This document shows, piece by piece, positions 49,453 through 60,047 of a stretch of 64,000 nucleotides of DNA. Below the pieces are notes generated by a model that saw nothing but the letters and a program-made list of their open reading frames with translations, searched no databases and was not told the DNA's origin. Source of the DNA: Streptomyces griseicoloratus (GTDB lineage: Bacteria; Actinomycetota; Actinomycetes; Streptomycetales; Streptomycetaceae); contig NZ_JACVQF010000234.1 of the NCBI RefSeq assembly GCF_014534645.1, positions 120,484 through 184,483 of the forward strand. Direction: 5' to 3'. Positions within the stretch are counted from its first letter, which is position 1, and each line of letters opens with the position of its first letter. A program made the translations under genes and the position numbers.

Positions 49453-50418
49453 GTGACGACGCTTGCCCTCGGCCCGAGCTGGCTGGACCCGAACTATCTG
49501 CTGGACACATTCGGGATCTGGGGCCTGCTCCTCATCGTCTTCGCGGAGTCGGGCCTGCTCATCGGCTTCTTCCTGCCGGGCGACTCGCTGCTGTTCACCG
49601 CGGGCCTGCTGATCACCTCCGAACAGCTCGACTTCCCCCTGTGGGCGGCGATCGTGCTGATCTGCCTCGCCGCGATCCTTGGCGACCAGGCCGGTTACAT
49701 GTTCGGCAAGAAGGTGGGGCCGTCGCTCTTCAAGCGCCCGGACTCCCGCCTGTTCAAGCAGGAGAACGTCACCAAGGCGCACGAGTTCTTCGAGAAGTAC
49801 GGCCCGAAGTCCCTGGTCCTGGCCCGCTTCGTGCCCATCGTGCGCACGTTCACGCCGATCATCGCCGGCGTCAGCGGCATGCGGTACCGCTCGTTCCTGA
49901 CGTTCAACATCATCGGCGGCATCCTGTGGGGCGCGGGCGTCACTCTGCTCGGCTCGTGGCTCGGCGGCATCGACTTCGTCAAGGAGAACATCGAGGCGAT
50001 CCTCATCCTGATCGTCCTCATCTCCGTCGTGCCGATCATCATCGAGTTCCTGCGGGCCCGCTCCAAGAACAAGAAGAACCCGCCCGAGGCCCCCCGCCCC
50101 GAGGCCCCGTTCCAGGCCCACGCGCCCGTCATGGACGACGCCACCACCCAGCTCCGCCGCATCGACCCGGCCGAGCAGCCCCAGCAGCAGCCGTACGGCA
50201 ACCAGCAGCCCCACGGCAACCAGCAGCCCTACGGCGACCAGCAGCCCTACGGCGACCAGCAGCCCTACGGCAACCAGCAGCCCTACGGCGACCAGTACCC
50301 GCAGCAGCCGTACGGCGGCCGGCAGCCGTACGCCCAGCAGTACCCCCAGGGCTACGGACAGCAGCAGCCCTACGGCAACCAGCAGGGCGGTCAGGGCCCT
50401 TACAACCAGGGTTACTGA
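49453..50418 (+). CDS. DedA-family membrane protein with Gln/Pro/Tyr-rich tail
   Basis: From GTG 49453 the 321-residue protein has the DedA core: FAESGLLIGFFLPGDSLLFT, GDQAGYMFGKKVG, FARFVPIVRTFTPIIAG-type segment and NIIGGILWG, with about five helices ending near residue 200. DedA proteins are undecaprenyl-phosphate or lipid flippases and help maintain membrane homeostasis. A cytoplasmic tail of about 100 residues with seven or more QQPYG units follows, which is not part of the family. No membrane segment lies in the tail. Confidence 0.88.
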   Translation: MTTLALGPSWLDPNYLLDTFGIWGLLLIVFAESGLLIGFFLPGDSLLFTAGLLITSEQLDFPLWAAIVLICLAAILGDQAGYMFGKKVGPSLFKRPDSRLFKQENVTKAHEFFEKYGPKSLVLARFVPIVRTFTPIIAGVSGMRYRSFLTFNIIGGILWGAGVTLLGSWLGGIDFVKENIEAILILIVLISVVPIIIEFLRARSKNKKNPPEAPRPEAPFQAHAPVMDDATTQLRRIDPAEQPQQQPYGNQQPHGNQQPYGDQQPYGDQQPYGNQQPYGDQYPQQPYGGRQPYAQQYPQGYGQQQPYGNQQGGQGPYNQGY

Positions 50419-50435
50419 GCCGGCCTCAGGGGCGC

Positions 50436-52145
50436 CTAGAAACCACGGGTCCGCTTCGCCGCCCGGCGCCCCGCCGCACTCGCGGCCCCCGGCACCTTCA
50501 GGAACAGCCGCGAGATCTCCGACCCGAGGTGCACCCCGATGGCGATGGCCATGGCGAGCGCCACAGCCTTCGACAGCGACACCAGCCCCCTGTCGACCTC
50601 GTTCTGCGCGATCGCCAGCAGCCCGAAGTAGGTCGCCGACCCCGGCAGCAGGGGGCCGATCGCCGCGGTCGTGTACGGCAGCGCCGACGCGAACCGGTAC
50701 CGGGACATCAGCTGCCCGAAGAGACCCACCAGCCCGGCCGCGACGGCCGTGGAGGCCACCGGCGAGATGTCGCCCGCGTAGTGCATCGCCCCGTACACCG
50801 ACCACGCCACGCCGCCGTTCAAGGTGACCGCCAGCACGGTGGACCGTTCCTGCTGGAGCAGGATCGCGAAGGTCAGCGACAGCAGCATCGAGGCGATGAT
50901 CTGCAGTACCGGACGCTGGGTGCCGGCCAGGGCGGCGTCCGGATTGAGCTTGGCGCCCAGCTGGACGCCGAAGTACAGCACCACCAGCACCCCGACGACG
51001 ATGCCGACGAAGAAGTACATGACCTCCAGCAGACGCGCCGAGGCGGTGATGTAGAAGCCGGTCAGTCCGTCCTGCACGCCCGCCACCAGGGCCCGCCCCG
51101 GCAGCAGCGCGAAGAGACCACCGGTGATGACCGCGGACGCGACCGCGTCCACGTGCGCCAGGGTCAGCGCGATACCGATCGCGGCCGGCGGCATCGCGGC
51201 CACCGCGAACTGGTAGAACTCCGGCAGTCCGCGCCCCGCGCACAGCCACGCCAGCCGGTCGCCGAGCATCGCGCCGACCATCGCCGCGAAGAACACGATC
51301 ACGTCACCGCCGACGAGCAGCGAGGCCGCGCCCGCGAGCAGCCCGCTCGCCAGGGTCAGCACCCAGGTCGGGTACGGGTGCCGGTTACGGCGGATCTCCG
51401 CCAGCCGCCGGTAGGCCTCCTCCAGGGAGATCTGCGTCTCCGGGTCGCTGAGGTCGTCCACCAGCTGGAACACGGCCGCGAGGCGCGTGTAGTCGGTGCC
51501 CCGGCGGCGCACCGTCCGGGACGCCGTCACCGGGTCCTCCACCAGGGACGGCTGGTGGGAGATCGACAGCAGGGTGAAGGTGACGTTCGGCTCGCAGCGG
51601 TCCAGGCCGTAGGAGCGGCAGACGGCGAACATCGCCGCCTCCACGTCCTCGGCGCCCTCGCCGCCCGCCAGCAGCAGCTCGCCGATACGCAGGGTCAGGT
51701 CGAGCACACGCGGTACGGCGGGCCCCGTGTCGTCGTCGTGCCGCTGCGTCTTCTCCGGGGCGGGCCGCTCGGCCACCGGCATGCGCAGCATCGCGCGCAT
51801 CCGGTCCTGCCAGGGCACGTCCTTCATCAGGTTCACCGCCGGCATGCCGCTCGGCGGCGTGAACGCGGGCGGCGCGTTCCAGGCGCTGTAGGTGCTCGGC
51901 GTGCTGAACGCCGACCCCTCGGCCTCGGCGGGCGGGGCCGGCGGCACGTCCAGCCCCTCGGGCAGGGCGAACTCAGAGGTCGTCTCGGATTCCGTACCGG
52001 GCCGGGGCACGGACAGCCCGTCGGGGATCGCGAACTCGGACGTCGTCGACGCCTCGCCGTCGACCGGCGACGCGACCCCGGACGGCGGCCGGAAGGCACT
52101 CCTGGCCTCGTCCGACTGCGGCTTGCGGTCTTCCGCGTCCGTCAC
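50436..52145 (-). CDS. ThrE-family threonine/serine exporter
   Basis: The 569-residue protein from GTG 52145 has a long cytoplasmic N-terminus (about 1-125, with two repeats of TSEFA(I/L)P(D/E)GL), a conserved soluble ThrE domain (about 135-255) and ten hydrophobic segments. Typical pieces are LRIGELLLAGGEGAEDVEAAM and PGRALVAGVQDGLTGFYITASAR. ThrE exports threonine and serine. GTG 52145 was chosen over GTG 52184 because of GGGAG upstream. It converges with the DedA gene (17 bases apart). Confidence 0.9.
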   Translation of the reverse strand: MTDAEDRKPQSDEARSAFRPPSGVASPVDGEASTTSEFAIPDGLSVPRPGTESETTSEFALPEGLDVPPAPPAEAEGSAFSTPSTYSAWNAPPAFTPPSGMPAVNLMKDVPWQDRMRAMLRMPVAERPAPEKTQRHDDDTGPAVPRVLDLTLRIGELLLAGGEGAEDVEAAMFAVCRSYGLDRCEPNVTFTLLSISHQPSLVEDPVTASRTVRRRGTDYTRLAAVFQLVDDLSDPETQISLEEAYRRLAEIRRNRHPYPTWVLTLASGLLAGAASLLVGGDVIVFFAAMVGAMLGDRLAWLCAGRGLPEFYQFAVAAMPPAAIGIALTLAHVDAVASAVITGGLFALLPGRALVAGVQDGLTGFYITASARLLEVMYFFVGIVVGVLVVLYFGVQLGAKLNPDAALAGTQRPVLQIIASMLLSLTFAILLQQERSTVLAVTLNGGVAWSVYGAMHYAGDISPVASTAVAAGLVGLFGQLMSRYRFASALPYTTAAIGPLLPGSATYFGLLAIAQNEVDRGLVSLSKAVALAMAIAIGVHLGSEISRLFLKVPGAASAAGRRAAKRTRGF

Positions 52146-52222
52146 TTGCCTAGCGCTCCCTGGTACGAAATGGTACGAACACACCCTCCTGTAGCCCTCA
52201 GTATGCGCACCCGAACGCGAAC

Positions 52223-52249
52223 GGGCCGCACGCCCGGAGCGTGCGACCC
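52223..52249 (-). terminator. Terminator of ppa
   Basis: GGGCCGCACGC pairs with GCGTGCGACCC (one mismatch) across a 5-base loop, 20 bases beyond the ppa stop. Confidence 0.65.
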
Positions 52250-52268
52250 GTCACGGGAGCGGTGCCGT

Positions 52269-52760
52269 TCAGTGGCCGCCCTGCTCCTTGAAGCGCTTGT
52301 AGGACCGCTCGATCTCCGCCTCGGCGTCCGTGCGGCCGACCCAGTTGGCGCCCTCGACCGACTTGCCCGGCTCCAGGTCCTTGTAGACCTCGAAGAAGTG
52401 CTGGATCTCCAGGCGGTCGAACTCGGACACGTGGTGGATGTCCCGCAGGTGCTCCACGCGCGGGTCCGTCGACGGCACGCACAGCAGCTTGTCGTCGCCG
52501 CCGGCCTCGTCCGTCATGCGGAACATGCCGATCGCGCGGCAGCGGATCAGGCAGCCGGGGAACGTCGGCTCGTCCAGGATGACCAGCGCGTCCAGCGGGT
52601 CACCGTCCTCGCCGAGGGTGTTCTCGACGAAGCCGTAGTCGGTCGGGTAGGCGGTCGAGGTGAAGAGTCGACGGTCCAGGCGGATCCGACCCGTCTCGTG
52701 GTCCACCTCGTACTTGTTCCGCGAACCCTTCGGGATCTCGATCGTGACGTCGAACTCCAC
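52269..52760 (-). CDS. ppa: Soluble inorganic pyrophosphatase
   Basis: The 163-residue family I pyrophosphatase ([20 protein letters not shown]...) contains [11 protein letters not shown], the metal-binding DxDPxD signature, plus conserved [11 protein letters not shown] and KYEVDHETG segments. It hydrolyses pyrophosphate from biosynthesis. GTG 52760 is favoured because GGAGGAG lies 6 bases upstream; the frame's upstream ATGs (52784, 52775) would place that site inside the coding region. It is divergent from dacB. Confidence 0.95.
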   Translation of the reverse strand: MEFDVTIEIPKGSRNKYEVDHETGRIRLDRRLFTSTAYPTDYGFVENTLGEDGDPLDALVILDEPTFPGCLIRCRAIGMFRMTDEAGGDDKLLCVPSTDPRVEHLRDIHHVSEFDRLEIQHFFEVYKDLEPGKSVEGANWVGRTDAEAEIERSYKRFKEQGGH

Positions 52761-52845
52761 CGGTGGCTCCTCCATGATCAACACATAGGTCTGGTGGTTA
52801 AGTGTCCCTCACGCAGGTGTGTGATCGCGAAAGGGGCTGGTGGTC

Positions 52846-54411
52846 GTGCCGGAGCTGAGGCCTTGGCGGTCCGCGGGACCGCGCCTGGTGCGGGCCGCGG
52901 GCGCCGTACGTCCGCTTCTCGCACGCGCCGCCGGGGGCGTCGCGCCGCGGGTCGCGCGGCTCGCCCGGACCACGGCGCCGAAGACGTGGCAGTACACCGC
53001 GGGTGCCGCCACCGCCGGGCTGGCGCTCGCCGCCGGTGTGGTGACCGCCGCCGGCCCCTGGGACTCCACGGGTCAGCGTACGGCCGAGCGCCACCGGGCC
53101 GTCGCCCAGGAGCGCACGGGTGGCGCAGATCACGGTCGCGGAGCCGGCGACTCCGGTACGGCGCCCGGGGCGCCCCGGCCCGCCCCCAGCGCGGGGGCCG
53201 TGCTGACCGGACTCGGCGGCACGTCCGGCGCGGTGAAGGCGGCACCGAGCGGCAGGAACGCCGCCGACGTGCTGGACCCCCTGCTGAAGGACCCGGCGCT
53301 CGGCTCCCGGCACGCGGCCTCCGTCGTCGACCTCACGACCGGCGAGCGCCTGTACGGCACGGGCGTCGGCGTCCCCCTCGTCCCCGCCTCCACCACCAAG
53401 ATCGCCACTGCCGTCGCCGCCCTCACCGCGCTCGGCCCCGACCACCGCCTCACCACCCGGGCCGTCCTGGAACCCGGCACCGGCGAGCTCGTGCTGGTCG
53501 GCGGCGGCGACCCCACGCTGACCGCCCGGAAGGACGCCGGCGGCCTCGCGAGCCTGCGCACCCTCGCCGCCCGGACCGCCGAGGCCCTGGAGAAGCGCGG
53601 GGTGCGCCGGGTGACGCTGTCGTACGACACGACGCTCTACACCGGCTCCGCGATGCACCCGATCGGGGTCAACGAGAACCTGGCCGCCGTCACCGCCCTG
53701 ATGGCCGACGAGGGCCGCACCGACGACTCCGCCAGCGGTCCGGCCCCCCGCGTGCCGGACCCGGCCCGGGAGGCGGCCCGGACCTTCGCCGGCCTGCTGG
53801 GCGAGCACGGCATCAAGACGACGACCCGCGGCCCGGCCAGGGCGACGGACCGCGCCGCCACCCTCGCCACCGTCTCCTCGCCCCCGCTGTCGGCCCTGGT
53901 CGAGCGGATGCTGACGAACAGCGACAACGACCTCGCCGAGGCCCTCGCCCGCCACACGGCACGGGCGAGCGGCGAGCCCGCCGGCTTCGACGGCGCCTCC
54001 GCGGCCATCACCGCCCGGCTCCAGCAGCTCGGCCTCACCACGAAGGGCGCGGAGTTCCACGACGGCAGCGGCCTGGACCGGGCCGACCGGCTCACCGCAG
54101 ACCTGCTGACGGACCTGCTCACCACGGCGGCCGACCCCGCCCGGCCCGAACTCCGCCCGGTTCTCACCGGCCTGCCCGTCGCCGGCTTCACCGGCACGCT
54201 CACCAGCCGATACGCGGACGGCGCGGCGGGTCTCGTCCGCGCGAAGACGGGCACGCTGACCGGCGTCAACACCCTCGCGGGCACGGTCGTCGACCGCAAC
54301 GGCCGGCTCCTCGCCTTCGCGTTCCTGGCCTCGGACACCACGGACCCGCACGCCGCCCAGTCCGTCCTGGACCGAGCGGCGACGGCCCTGGCGACCTGCG
54401 GCTGCAGATGA
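52846..54411 (+). CDS. dacB: D-alanyl-D-alanine carboxypeptidase/endopeptidase, S13 (PBP4) family
   Basis: The 521-residue protein has an N-terminal membrane anchor (about 46-68) and a penicillin-binding domain. The serine motif is VPASTTKIATA (SxxK, Ser near residue 181), the second motif TNSDNDLAEALARHT (SxN) and the third VRAKTGTLTG (KTG). It trims or cleaves peptidoglycan stems outside the membrane. GTG 52846 lies 9 bases after AAAGGGG; GTG 52840 is also in frame. The N-terminal part has unusually many Ala and Arg residues and no cleavable signal. Confidence 0.93.
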   Translation: MPELRPWRSAGPRLVRAAGAVRPLLARAAGGVAPRVARLARTTAPKTWQYTAGAATAGLALAAGVVTAAGPWDSTGQRTAERHRAVAQERTGGADHGRGAGDSGTAPGAPRPAPSAGAVLTGLGGTSGAVKAAPSGRNAADVLDPLLKDPALGSRHAASVVDLTTGERLYGTGVGVPLVPASTTKIATAVAALTALGPDHRLTTRAVLEPGTGELVLVGGGDPTLTARKDAGGLASLRTLAARTAEALEKRGVRRVTLSYDTTLYTGSAMHPIGVNENLAAVTALMADEGRTDDSASGPAPRVPDPAREAARTFAGLLGEHGIKTTTRGPARATDRAATLATVSSPPLSALVERMLTNSDNDLAEALARHTARASGEPAGFDGASAAITARLQQLGLTTKGAEFHDGSGLDRADRLTADLLTDLLTTAADPARPELRPVLTGLPVAGFTGTLTSRYADGAAGLVRAKTGTLTGVNTLAGTVVDRNGRLLAFAFLASDTTDPHAAQSVLDRAATALATCGCR

Positions 54412-54466
54412 GCGCCCCGGGCGTGGACCGGCCCGCCGTACCGCCGCGGGCAGTCGTTCCGCAGGG

Positions 54467-54515
54467 CGATGGGGGTGCCTCCCATGCCGTTCAGGCAATG
54501 GGGGAGGGTGGGCAC
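54467..54515. repeat. Imperfect palindromic repeat element
   Basis: Around GGGGGTGCCTCCCATGCCG...AGGCAATGGGGGAGGGTGG the two halves are complementary over about 14 bases. G-rich/C-rich elements of this appearance recur between Streptomyces genes, but no second copy occurs in this window. Confidence 0.5.
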
Positions 54516-54659
54516 GGCCGACAACGCCGGGCGCCGTCGCAACGGACCTCGCCGAGCCGACGCCGGCCCCTCAGGGACAACACCGGTACCTCACAACGCA
54601 CCCCACCCTCCCGACCGCACAGCCTGCCCCCAGCGGCAGCGCTCACGTACCGTTGACGC

Positions 54660-55787
54660 ATGACGAGCATCGGCGCATCTTCCGGCATGGTCGACTGGAA
54701 TCTCGCGGTGGCGACCGCGACCCGGCTCGTACGGCCGGGCCCCGACGTGAGCCGCGACGAGGCCCGGGCCGTCGTCGCGGAGCTGCGCCGGCACGCCAAG
54801 GCCTCGGAGGAGCACGTCCGCGGCTTCACCCGTCTGGCCACCGAGGAGGGGCACGACACCCCCGTCCTCGTCGTCGACCGCCCCGGCTGGGTCCGGGCGA
54901 ACGTCGCGGGGTTCCGGGAGATCCTCAAGCCGCTGCTCGACAAGATGCAGGAGCGGCGCGGCAACACCCCCGGCGGCGCGGTCCTCGGCGCCGTCGGCGG
55001 CAAGGTCACGGGCGTCGAGCTCGGCATGCTGCTGTCGTTCCTGTCCTCCCGCGTCCTCGGACAGTACGAGACCTTCGCCCCGGCCACCCGCGAACTGCCC
55101 GCCGGAGCCGACGGCGGCGGCCGGCTGCTGCTCGTCGCCCCGAACATCGTGCACGTCGAGCGCGAACTCGACGTCGAGCCCCACGACTTCCGCCTGTGGG
55201 TGTGCCTGCACGAGGAGACGCACCGCACGCAGTTCACCGCGGTGCCCTGGCTCCGCGACCACCTGGAGGGCGAGATCCAGTCCTTCCTGGGGGAGACCGA
55301 CGTCGACCCCATGACCGTGCTGGAGCGCATCCGGGAGGCCGCCCAGTCGCTCGCCGGCGGCCGGCCCGAGGGCGAGGAGGACGACGGCGGCCGGTCCCTG
55401 GTCGAACTGGTGCAGACCCCGGCCCAGCGAGAGATCCTCGGCCGCCTCACCGCCGTGATGTCCCTGCTGGAGGGCCACGCCGACTTCGTGATGGACGGCG
55501 TCGGCCCGGACGTCGTGCGGACCGTGGGGGAGATCCGCGAGAAGTTCCAGCAGCGCCGCGCCAAGGGCGCGTCCCGGCTCGACCTTGCCCTGCGCAAGCT
55601 GCTGGGCCTGGACGCCAAGCTGCGGCAGTACCGGGACGGCGAGCGGTTCGTGCGCGCGGTCGTCGACGAGGTCGGCATGGACGGCTTCAACCGCGTCTGG
55701 ACCTCCCCCAACACGCTCCCCACCAAGTCGGAGATCGCCAAACCGGCGGACTGGATCGCGCGGGTGCACCGCAAGCCGGAGTCGTGA
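54660..55787 (+). CDS. Zinc-dependent metalloprotease-like protein (DUF2342)
   Basis: The 375-residue protein carries HEETHRTQF (HExxH, near residue 184) and a second metal-region Glu in LEGHADFVMDG near residue 270, the zincin-like DUF2342/coenzyme F420-associated family. It is predicted to be soluble, with residues TTPGGAVLGAVGGK lining the fold. Its substrate is unknown. In actinobacteria it sits between dacB and tilS, as here, hinting at a conserved housekeeping role. Confidence 0.88.
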   Translation: MTSIGASSGMVDWNLAVATATRLVRPGPDVSRDEARAVVAELRRHAKASEEHVRGFTRLATEEGHDTPVLVVDRPGWVRANVAGFREILKPLLDKMQERRGNTPGGAVLGAVGGKVTGVELGMLLSFLSSRVLGQYETFAPATRELPAGADGGGRLLLVAPNIVHVERELDVEPHDFRLWVCLHEETHRTQFTAVPWLRDHLEGEIQSFLGETDVDPMTVLERIREAAQSLAGGRPEGEEDDGGRSLVELVQTPAQREILGRLTAVMSLLEGHADFVMDGVGPDVVRTVGEIREKFQQRRAKGASRLDLALRKLLGLDAKLRQYRDGERFVRAVVDEVGMDGFNRVWTSPNTLPTKSEIAKPADWIARVHRKPES

Positions 55788-55997
55788 ACCGGCGGAGGGG
55801 TGGTGAATCGGCGGAGGGGTCGTGAATCGGATCCGGCCGACGGCAGGCGAACGCCCCTCCAATCACCCGTCCGAGGGACCGTGAGCCCTCGGCAGGCGTG
55901 CGATGCTCGGAGAACGCCCCGTTTCTGTCACCATCGACACACTCTGCGTGACCGACACTCGGGGTCACCCCCGAAAACTTCATGAAGGGCACCGGAC

Positions 55998-57065
55998 ATG
56001 GGTCCCCATCCTGCGGTCGCGGCGATACGCCTGGCGGTCCGCCGCGTCCTCCACGACATCCTCACCGAACTGAACATCGCCACCACCGGCGGCATCCCCG
56101 AGCGCGCCGCCGTGGGTGCGCCGGCCGCCGACACCGCTCGCGGGCGCCCGCAGGCGCCGCTGGTGCTCGTGGCGTGCTCCGGCGGCGCCGACTCGATGGC
56201 GCTCGCCTCCGCCCTCGCCTTCGAGGCCCCCAGGCTCGGTGTGCGCGCCGGCGGTGTCACCGTCGACCACGGGCTGCAGGCCGGATCCGACCTGCGCGCC
56301 GAGGAGGTCGTCCTGCGCCTGCGCGAGCTCGGCCTCGACCCCGTCGAGTCCGCCGCCGTGACCGTCGGCCGCACGGGCGGGCCCGAGGCCGCCGCCCGCG
56401 ACGCCCGCTACGCCGCCCTCGACGCCGCCGCCCAGCGTCACGGCGCCGCCGCCGTCCTGCTCGGCCACACCCGCGACGACCAGGCCGAGACCGTCCTGCT
56501 GGGTCTCGCCCGCGGCTCCGGCATCCGCTCCCTGTCGGGCATGGCCGCGGTCTCGGGGGCCGGCGGCCGTTACCGCCGTCCGTTCCTCCAGGTCGACCGG
56601 CAGACCGCGCGCAAGGCGTGCATGGTCCAGGCCCTGCCCGTCTGGGACGACCCGCACAACGCCGACCCGGCGTACACGCGCTCCCGGCTGCGCCACGAGG
56701 GCCTGCCCGCGCTGGAGAAGGCGCTCGGCAAGGGCGTCGTCGAGGCCCTCGCCCGTACGGCCCAGCTCTCCCGGGACGACGCCGACGCCCTCGACACCTG
56801 GGCCCGGCAGGCCGAGGCCGGCGTCCGCGACGCCACCGGGCAGCTGGAGTGCGCCAAGCTCTACGCCCTCCCGCCCGCCGTGCGCCGCCGGATCCTGCGC
56901 CGCGCCGCCATCGAGGCCGGTGCCCCGGCCGGTGCGCTGTTCGCCCGCCACATCGAGGAAGTCGACCGGCTGATCACCGGCTGGCGCGGCCAGGGGGCCA
57001 TCAACCTCCCCGGGAAAGTCGTCGCCCGGCGGCAGGGTGGCAGACTGGTGATTCGGCAAGGCTGA
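55998..57065 (+). CDS. tilS: tRNA(Ile)-lysidine synthase
   Basis: The 355-residue PP-loop ATPase (SGGADS at residues 61-66) forms lysidine at position 34 of tRNA-Ile(CAU), so that it reads AUA. Other conserved pieces are [33 protein letters not shown] and the WDDPHN segment. ATG 55998 was taken; the preceding ~200 bases contain two GGCGGAGGGGTSGTGAATCGG-like repeats. It is followed 80 bases later by hpt, a pairing that is conserved in many bacteria (tilS-hpt-ftsH). Confidence 0.96.
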   Translation: MGPHPAVAAIRLAVRRVLHDILTELNIATTGGIPERAAVGAPAADTARGRPQAPLVLVACSGGADSMALASALAFEAPRLGVRAGGVTVDHGLQAGSDLRAEEVVLRLRELGLDPVESAAVTVGRTGGPEAAARDARYAALDAAAQRHGAAAVLLGHTRDDQAETVLLGLARGSGIRSLSGMAAVSGAGGRYRRPFLQVDRQTARKACMVQALPVWDDPHNADPAYTRSRLRHEGLPALEKALGKGVVEALARTAQLSRDDADALDTWARQAEAGVRDATGQLECAKLYALPPAVRRRILRRAAIEAGAPAGALFARHIEEVDRLITGWRGQGAINLPGKVVARRQGGRLVIRQG

Positions 57066-57145
57066 ATCCGGACCCCCGGGCAGGGCCGCGTACGCGGCAC
57101 ACGGAGCCGTGGGCGGCCCGGCGGCCGGTGGGACGACCGAAAGTG

Positions 57146-57706
57146 ATGCGGGTGGACGCGAAAGACATGGGTGCCGACCTTCAGCAGGTGCTCATCACCA
57201 AGGAAGAGATCGACGCGAAGCTGGCCGAGCTGGCCGCGAAGATCGACGCGGAGTACGCGGGCAAGGACCTGCTCATCGTCGGTGTGCTCAAGGGCGCGGT
57301 GATGGTCATGGCCGACCTCGCCCGGACGCTGTCCACCCCCGTCACCATGGACTGGATGGCCGTGTCCTCGTACGGCGCGGGCACCCAGTCCTCCGGTGTG
57401 GTGCGTATCCTCAAGGACCTCGACACCGACATCAAGGGCAAGCACGTCCTGATCGTCGAGGACATCATCGACTCCGGCCTGACGCTGTCCTGGCTGATCT
57501 CGAACCTCGGCTCGCGCGAGCCCGCCTCCCTGAAGGTGTGCACCCTGCTGCGCAAGCCGGACGCCGCCAAGGTCGCCATCGACGTGGAGTGGGTCGGTTT
57601 CGACATCCCCAACGAGTTCGTCGTCGGCTACGGCCTCGACTACGCCGAGAAGTACCGCAACCTCCCGTTCGTCGGTACGCTCGCGCCCCACGTCTACGGC
57701 GGCTGA
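57146..57706 (+). CDS. hpt: Hypoxanthine phosphoribosyltransferase
   Basis: The 186-residue enzyme salvages hypoxanthine and guanine with PRPP. The PRPP motif is [14 protein letters not shown] and the N-terminal flexible region contains [16 protein letters not shown] 57143 is immediately adjacent to the chosen ATG; GTG 57152 is also in frame. It is the middle gene of the tilS-hpt-ftsH series. Confidence 0.96.
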   Translation: MRVDAKDMGADLQQVLITKEEIDAKLAELAAKIDAEYAGKDLLIVGVLKGAVMVMADLARTLSTPVTMDWMAVSSYGAGTQSSGVVRILKDLDTDIKGKHVLIVEDIIDSGLTLSWLISNLGSREPASLKVCTLLRKPDAAKVAIDVEWVGFDIPNEFVVGYGLDYAEKYRNLPFVGTLAPHVYGG

Positions 57707-57890
57707 CACGGCCCCGTAGCGGTTTCGCGGGGCGAACGGGAACCCCGGCGGCCCTCGCGCCGTTGGAGCATGCAGACGGGAACGTCGGCCGTCCGTGCGG
57801 CTGCGGGCCACCAGGCTGGGGTACCGTCAGAAGAACTGTCTTATCAAACTCACTATGGCAGGAGGGACGGGGCGGCACCGCTCCGTGTGG

Positions 57891-59927
57891 ATGGACGTGA
57901 AGCGATACTTCCGTGGGCCGGTCATGTGGATCGTGCTGGCCGTCCTTGCCGTGGTCGTGTTGATGCAGGTCGTCGGCTCGTCCGGCGGCTACAAGACGGT
58001 GGACACGGGCCAGGTCGTCCAGGCGATCAACCAGAACAAGGTCGAGTCGGCCAAGCTCACCACCGGTGACGAGCAGACCATCAAGGTCCAGCTCAAGGAC
58101 GGCGAAAAGGTCGAGGGCAGCTCGAAGATCCAGGCGAGCTACATCGGCGATCAGGGCGTGGACATCGCCAACACGCTGCAGAACAAGTTCCAGGACAAGC
58201 AGATCTCGGACGGCTACACGGTGTCGCCGTCCAAGCAGAACCCGTTCGTCGGGATCCTGCTCTCCCTGCTGCCGTTCGTGCTGATCGTGGTCGTCTTCCT
58301 GTTCCTGATGAATCAGATGCAGGGCGGCGGCTCCCGGGTCATGAACTTCGGCAAGTCCAAGGCCAAGCTCATCACCAAGGACACCCCGAAGACGACGTTC
58401 GCGGACGTCGCCGGGTCGGACGAGGCCGTCGAGGAACTCCATGAGATCAAGGAGTTCCTCCAGGAGCCGGCCAAGTTCCAGGCCGTCGGCGCCAAGATCC
58501 CCAAGGGCGTCCTGCTCTACGGGCCTCCCGGGACCGGCAAGACCCTGCTCGCGCGTGCCGTCGCGGGCGAGGCGGGCGTCCCGTTCTACTCGATCTCCGG
58601 TTCCGACTTCGTCGAGATGTTCGTCGGTGTCGGTGCCTCCCGGGTCCGTGACCTGTTCGAGCAGGCGAAGGCCAACGCGCCCGCGATCGTCTTCGTCGAC
58701 GAGATCGACGCGGTCGGCCGCCACCGCGGCGCCGGCCTCGGCGGCGGTCACGACGAGCGCGAGCAGACCCTGAACCAGCTCCTCGTCGAGATGGACGGCT
58801 TCGACGTCAAGGGCGGCGTGATCCTCATCGCCGCGACGAACCGGCCCGACATCCTCGACCCGGCGCTGCTGCGCCCCGGCCGCTTCGACCGGCAGATCGC
58901 CGTCGACCGCCCGGACATGCAGGGCCGTCTGGAGATCCTCAAGGTCCACCAGAAGGGCAAGCCGGTCGCCCCGGACGTCGACCTGTCGGCCGTCGCCCGC
59001 CGTACGCCCGGTATGACGGGTGCCGATCTGGCCAACGTGCTGAACGAGGCCGCCCTGCTGACGGCCCGCAGCGACCAGAAGCTGATCGACAACCACATGC
59101 TGGACGAGGCGATCGACCGCGTGGTCGCCGGCCCGCAGAAGCGGACCCGGATCATGTCGGACAAGGAGAAGAAGATCACCGCGTACCACGAGGGCGGTCA
59201 CGCCCTGGTCGCGGCGGCTTCGCCGAACTCCGACCCCGTCCACAAGATCACGATCCTCTCCCGCGGCCGGGCCCTCGGCTACACGATGGTGCTCCCGGAC
59301 GAGGACAAGTACTCGACCACGCGCAACGAGATGCTCGACCAGCTCGCCTACATGCTGGGCGGCCGCGCGGCCGAGGAACTGGTCTTCCACGACCCGACGA
59401 CGGGCGCCGCCAACGACATCGAGAAGGCCACCGGTCTGGCCCGCGCGATGGTCACGCAGTACGGCATGACCGAGCGTCTCGGCGCGATCAAGTTCGGCGG
59501 CGACAACACCGAGCCGTTCCTCGGACGTGAGATGGCTCACCAGCGCGACTACTCGGAAGAGGTCGCCGCGCTCGTCGACGAAGAGGTCAAGAAGCTCATC
59601 GAGACGGCGCACAACGAGGCCTGGGAGATCCTCGTCGAGAACCGTGACGTCCTCGACAACCTGGTCCTCGCGCTGCTGGAGAAGGAGACGCTGGGCAAGG
59701 AGGAGATCGCCGAGATCTTCGCCCCGATCGTCAAGCGTCCGCCGCGGCCCGCCTGGACCGGCTCCTCGCGCCGCACCCCCTCGACCCGTCCGCCGGTGCT
59801 CTCCCCGAAGGAGCTGGCCCTGACGAACGGTGCGAACGGCGCGACGGCGGCGATCACCGCCAAGAGCACCGCGGCGGAGCCCGCCCCGGCGCCCGAGCGG
59901 ACCCCGGAGGACCGCCCCGAGAGCTGA
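57891..59927 (+). CDS. ftsH: Membrane-bound ATP-dependent zinc metalloprotease FtsH
   Basis: The 678-residue protein starts [20 protein letters not shown] with its first membrane helix, then a periplasmic-type domain, a second helix ([19 protein letters not shown]) and the AAA domain ([11 protein letters not shown] region [17 protein letters not shown]). The zinc site HEGGH is at residues 433-437. It degrades unneeded membrane and regulatory proteins. ATG 57891 was chosen; an earlier in-frame ATG at 57855 has a ribosome-binding sequence after it, not before. The C-terminus is Pro/Thr/Ala-rich. Confidence 0.96.
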   Translation: MDVKRYFRGPVMWIVLAVLAVVVLMQVVGSSGGYKTVDTGQVVQAINQNKVESAKLTTGDEQTIKVQLKDGEKVEGSSKIQASYIGDQGVDIANTLQNKFQDKQISDGYTVSPSKQNPFVGILLSLLPFVLIVVVFLFLMNQMQGGGSRVMNFGKSKAKLITKDTPKTTFADVAGSDEAVEELHEIKEFLQEPAKFQAVGAKIPKGVLLYGPPGTGKTLLARAVAGEAGVPFYSISGSDFVEMFVGVGASRVRDLFEQAKANAPAIVFVDEIDAVGRHRGAGLGGGHDEREQTLNQLLVEMDGFDVKGGVILIAATNRPDILDPALLRPGRFDRQIAVDRPDMQGRLEILKVHQKGKPVAPDVDLSAVARRTPGMTGADLANVLNEAALLTARSDQKLIDNHMLDEAIDRVVAGPQKRTRIMSDKEKKITAYHEGGHALVAAASPNSDPVHKITILSRGRALGYTMVLPDEDKYSTTRNEMLDQLAYMLGGRAAEELVFHDPTTGAANDIEKATGLARAMVTQYGMTERLGAIKFGGDNTEPFLGREMAHQRDYSEEVAALVDEEVKKLIETAHNEAWEILVENRDVLDNLVLALLEKETLGKEEIAEIFAPIVKRPPRPAWTGSSRRTPSTRPPVLSPKELALTNGANGATAAITAKSTAAEPAPAPERTPEDRPES

Positions 59928-59963
59928 CCGCTCTCCCCGGTGGCCCCACCAGGCCCGGAATGT

Positions 59964-60007
59964 ATGCCGCGGCCCCCAGGTTCTAGCCTGGGGGGCGCGG
60001 CATTTTC
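59964..60007 (+). terminator. Terminator between ftsH and folE
   Basis: ATGCCGCGGCCCCCAGG pairs with CCTGGGGGGCGCGGCAT (17 positions, one mismatch), loop TTCTAG, followed by TTTT. It lies 36 bases after ftsH. Confidence 0.9.
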
Positions 60008-60047
60008 GTATGCCCGGCAGCGAGAACAGACAGGAACGAGGCACCAC

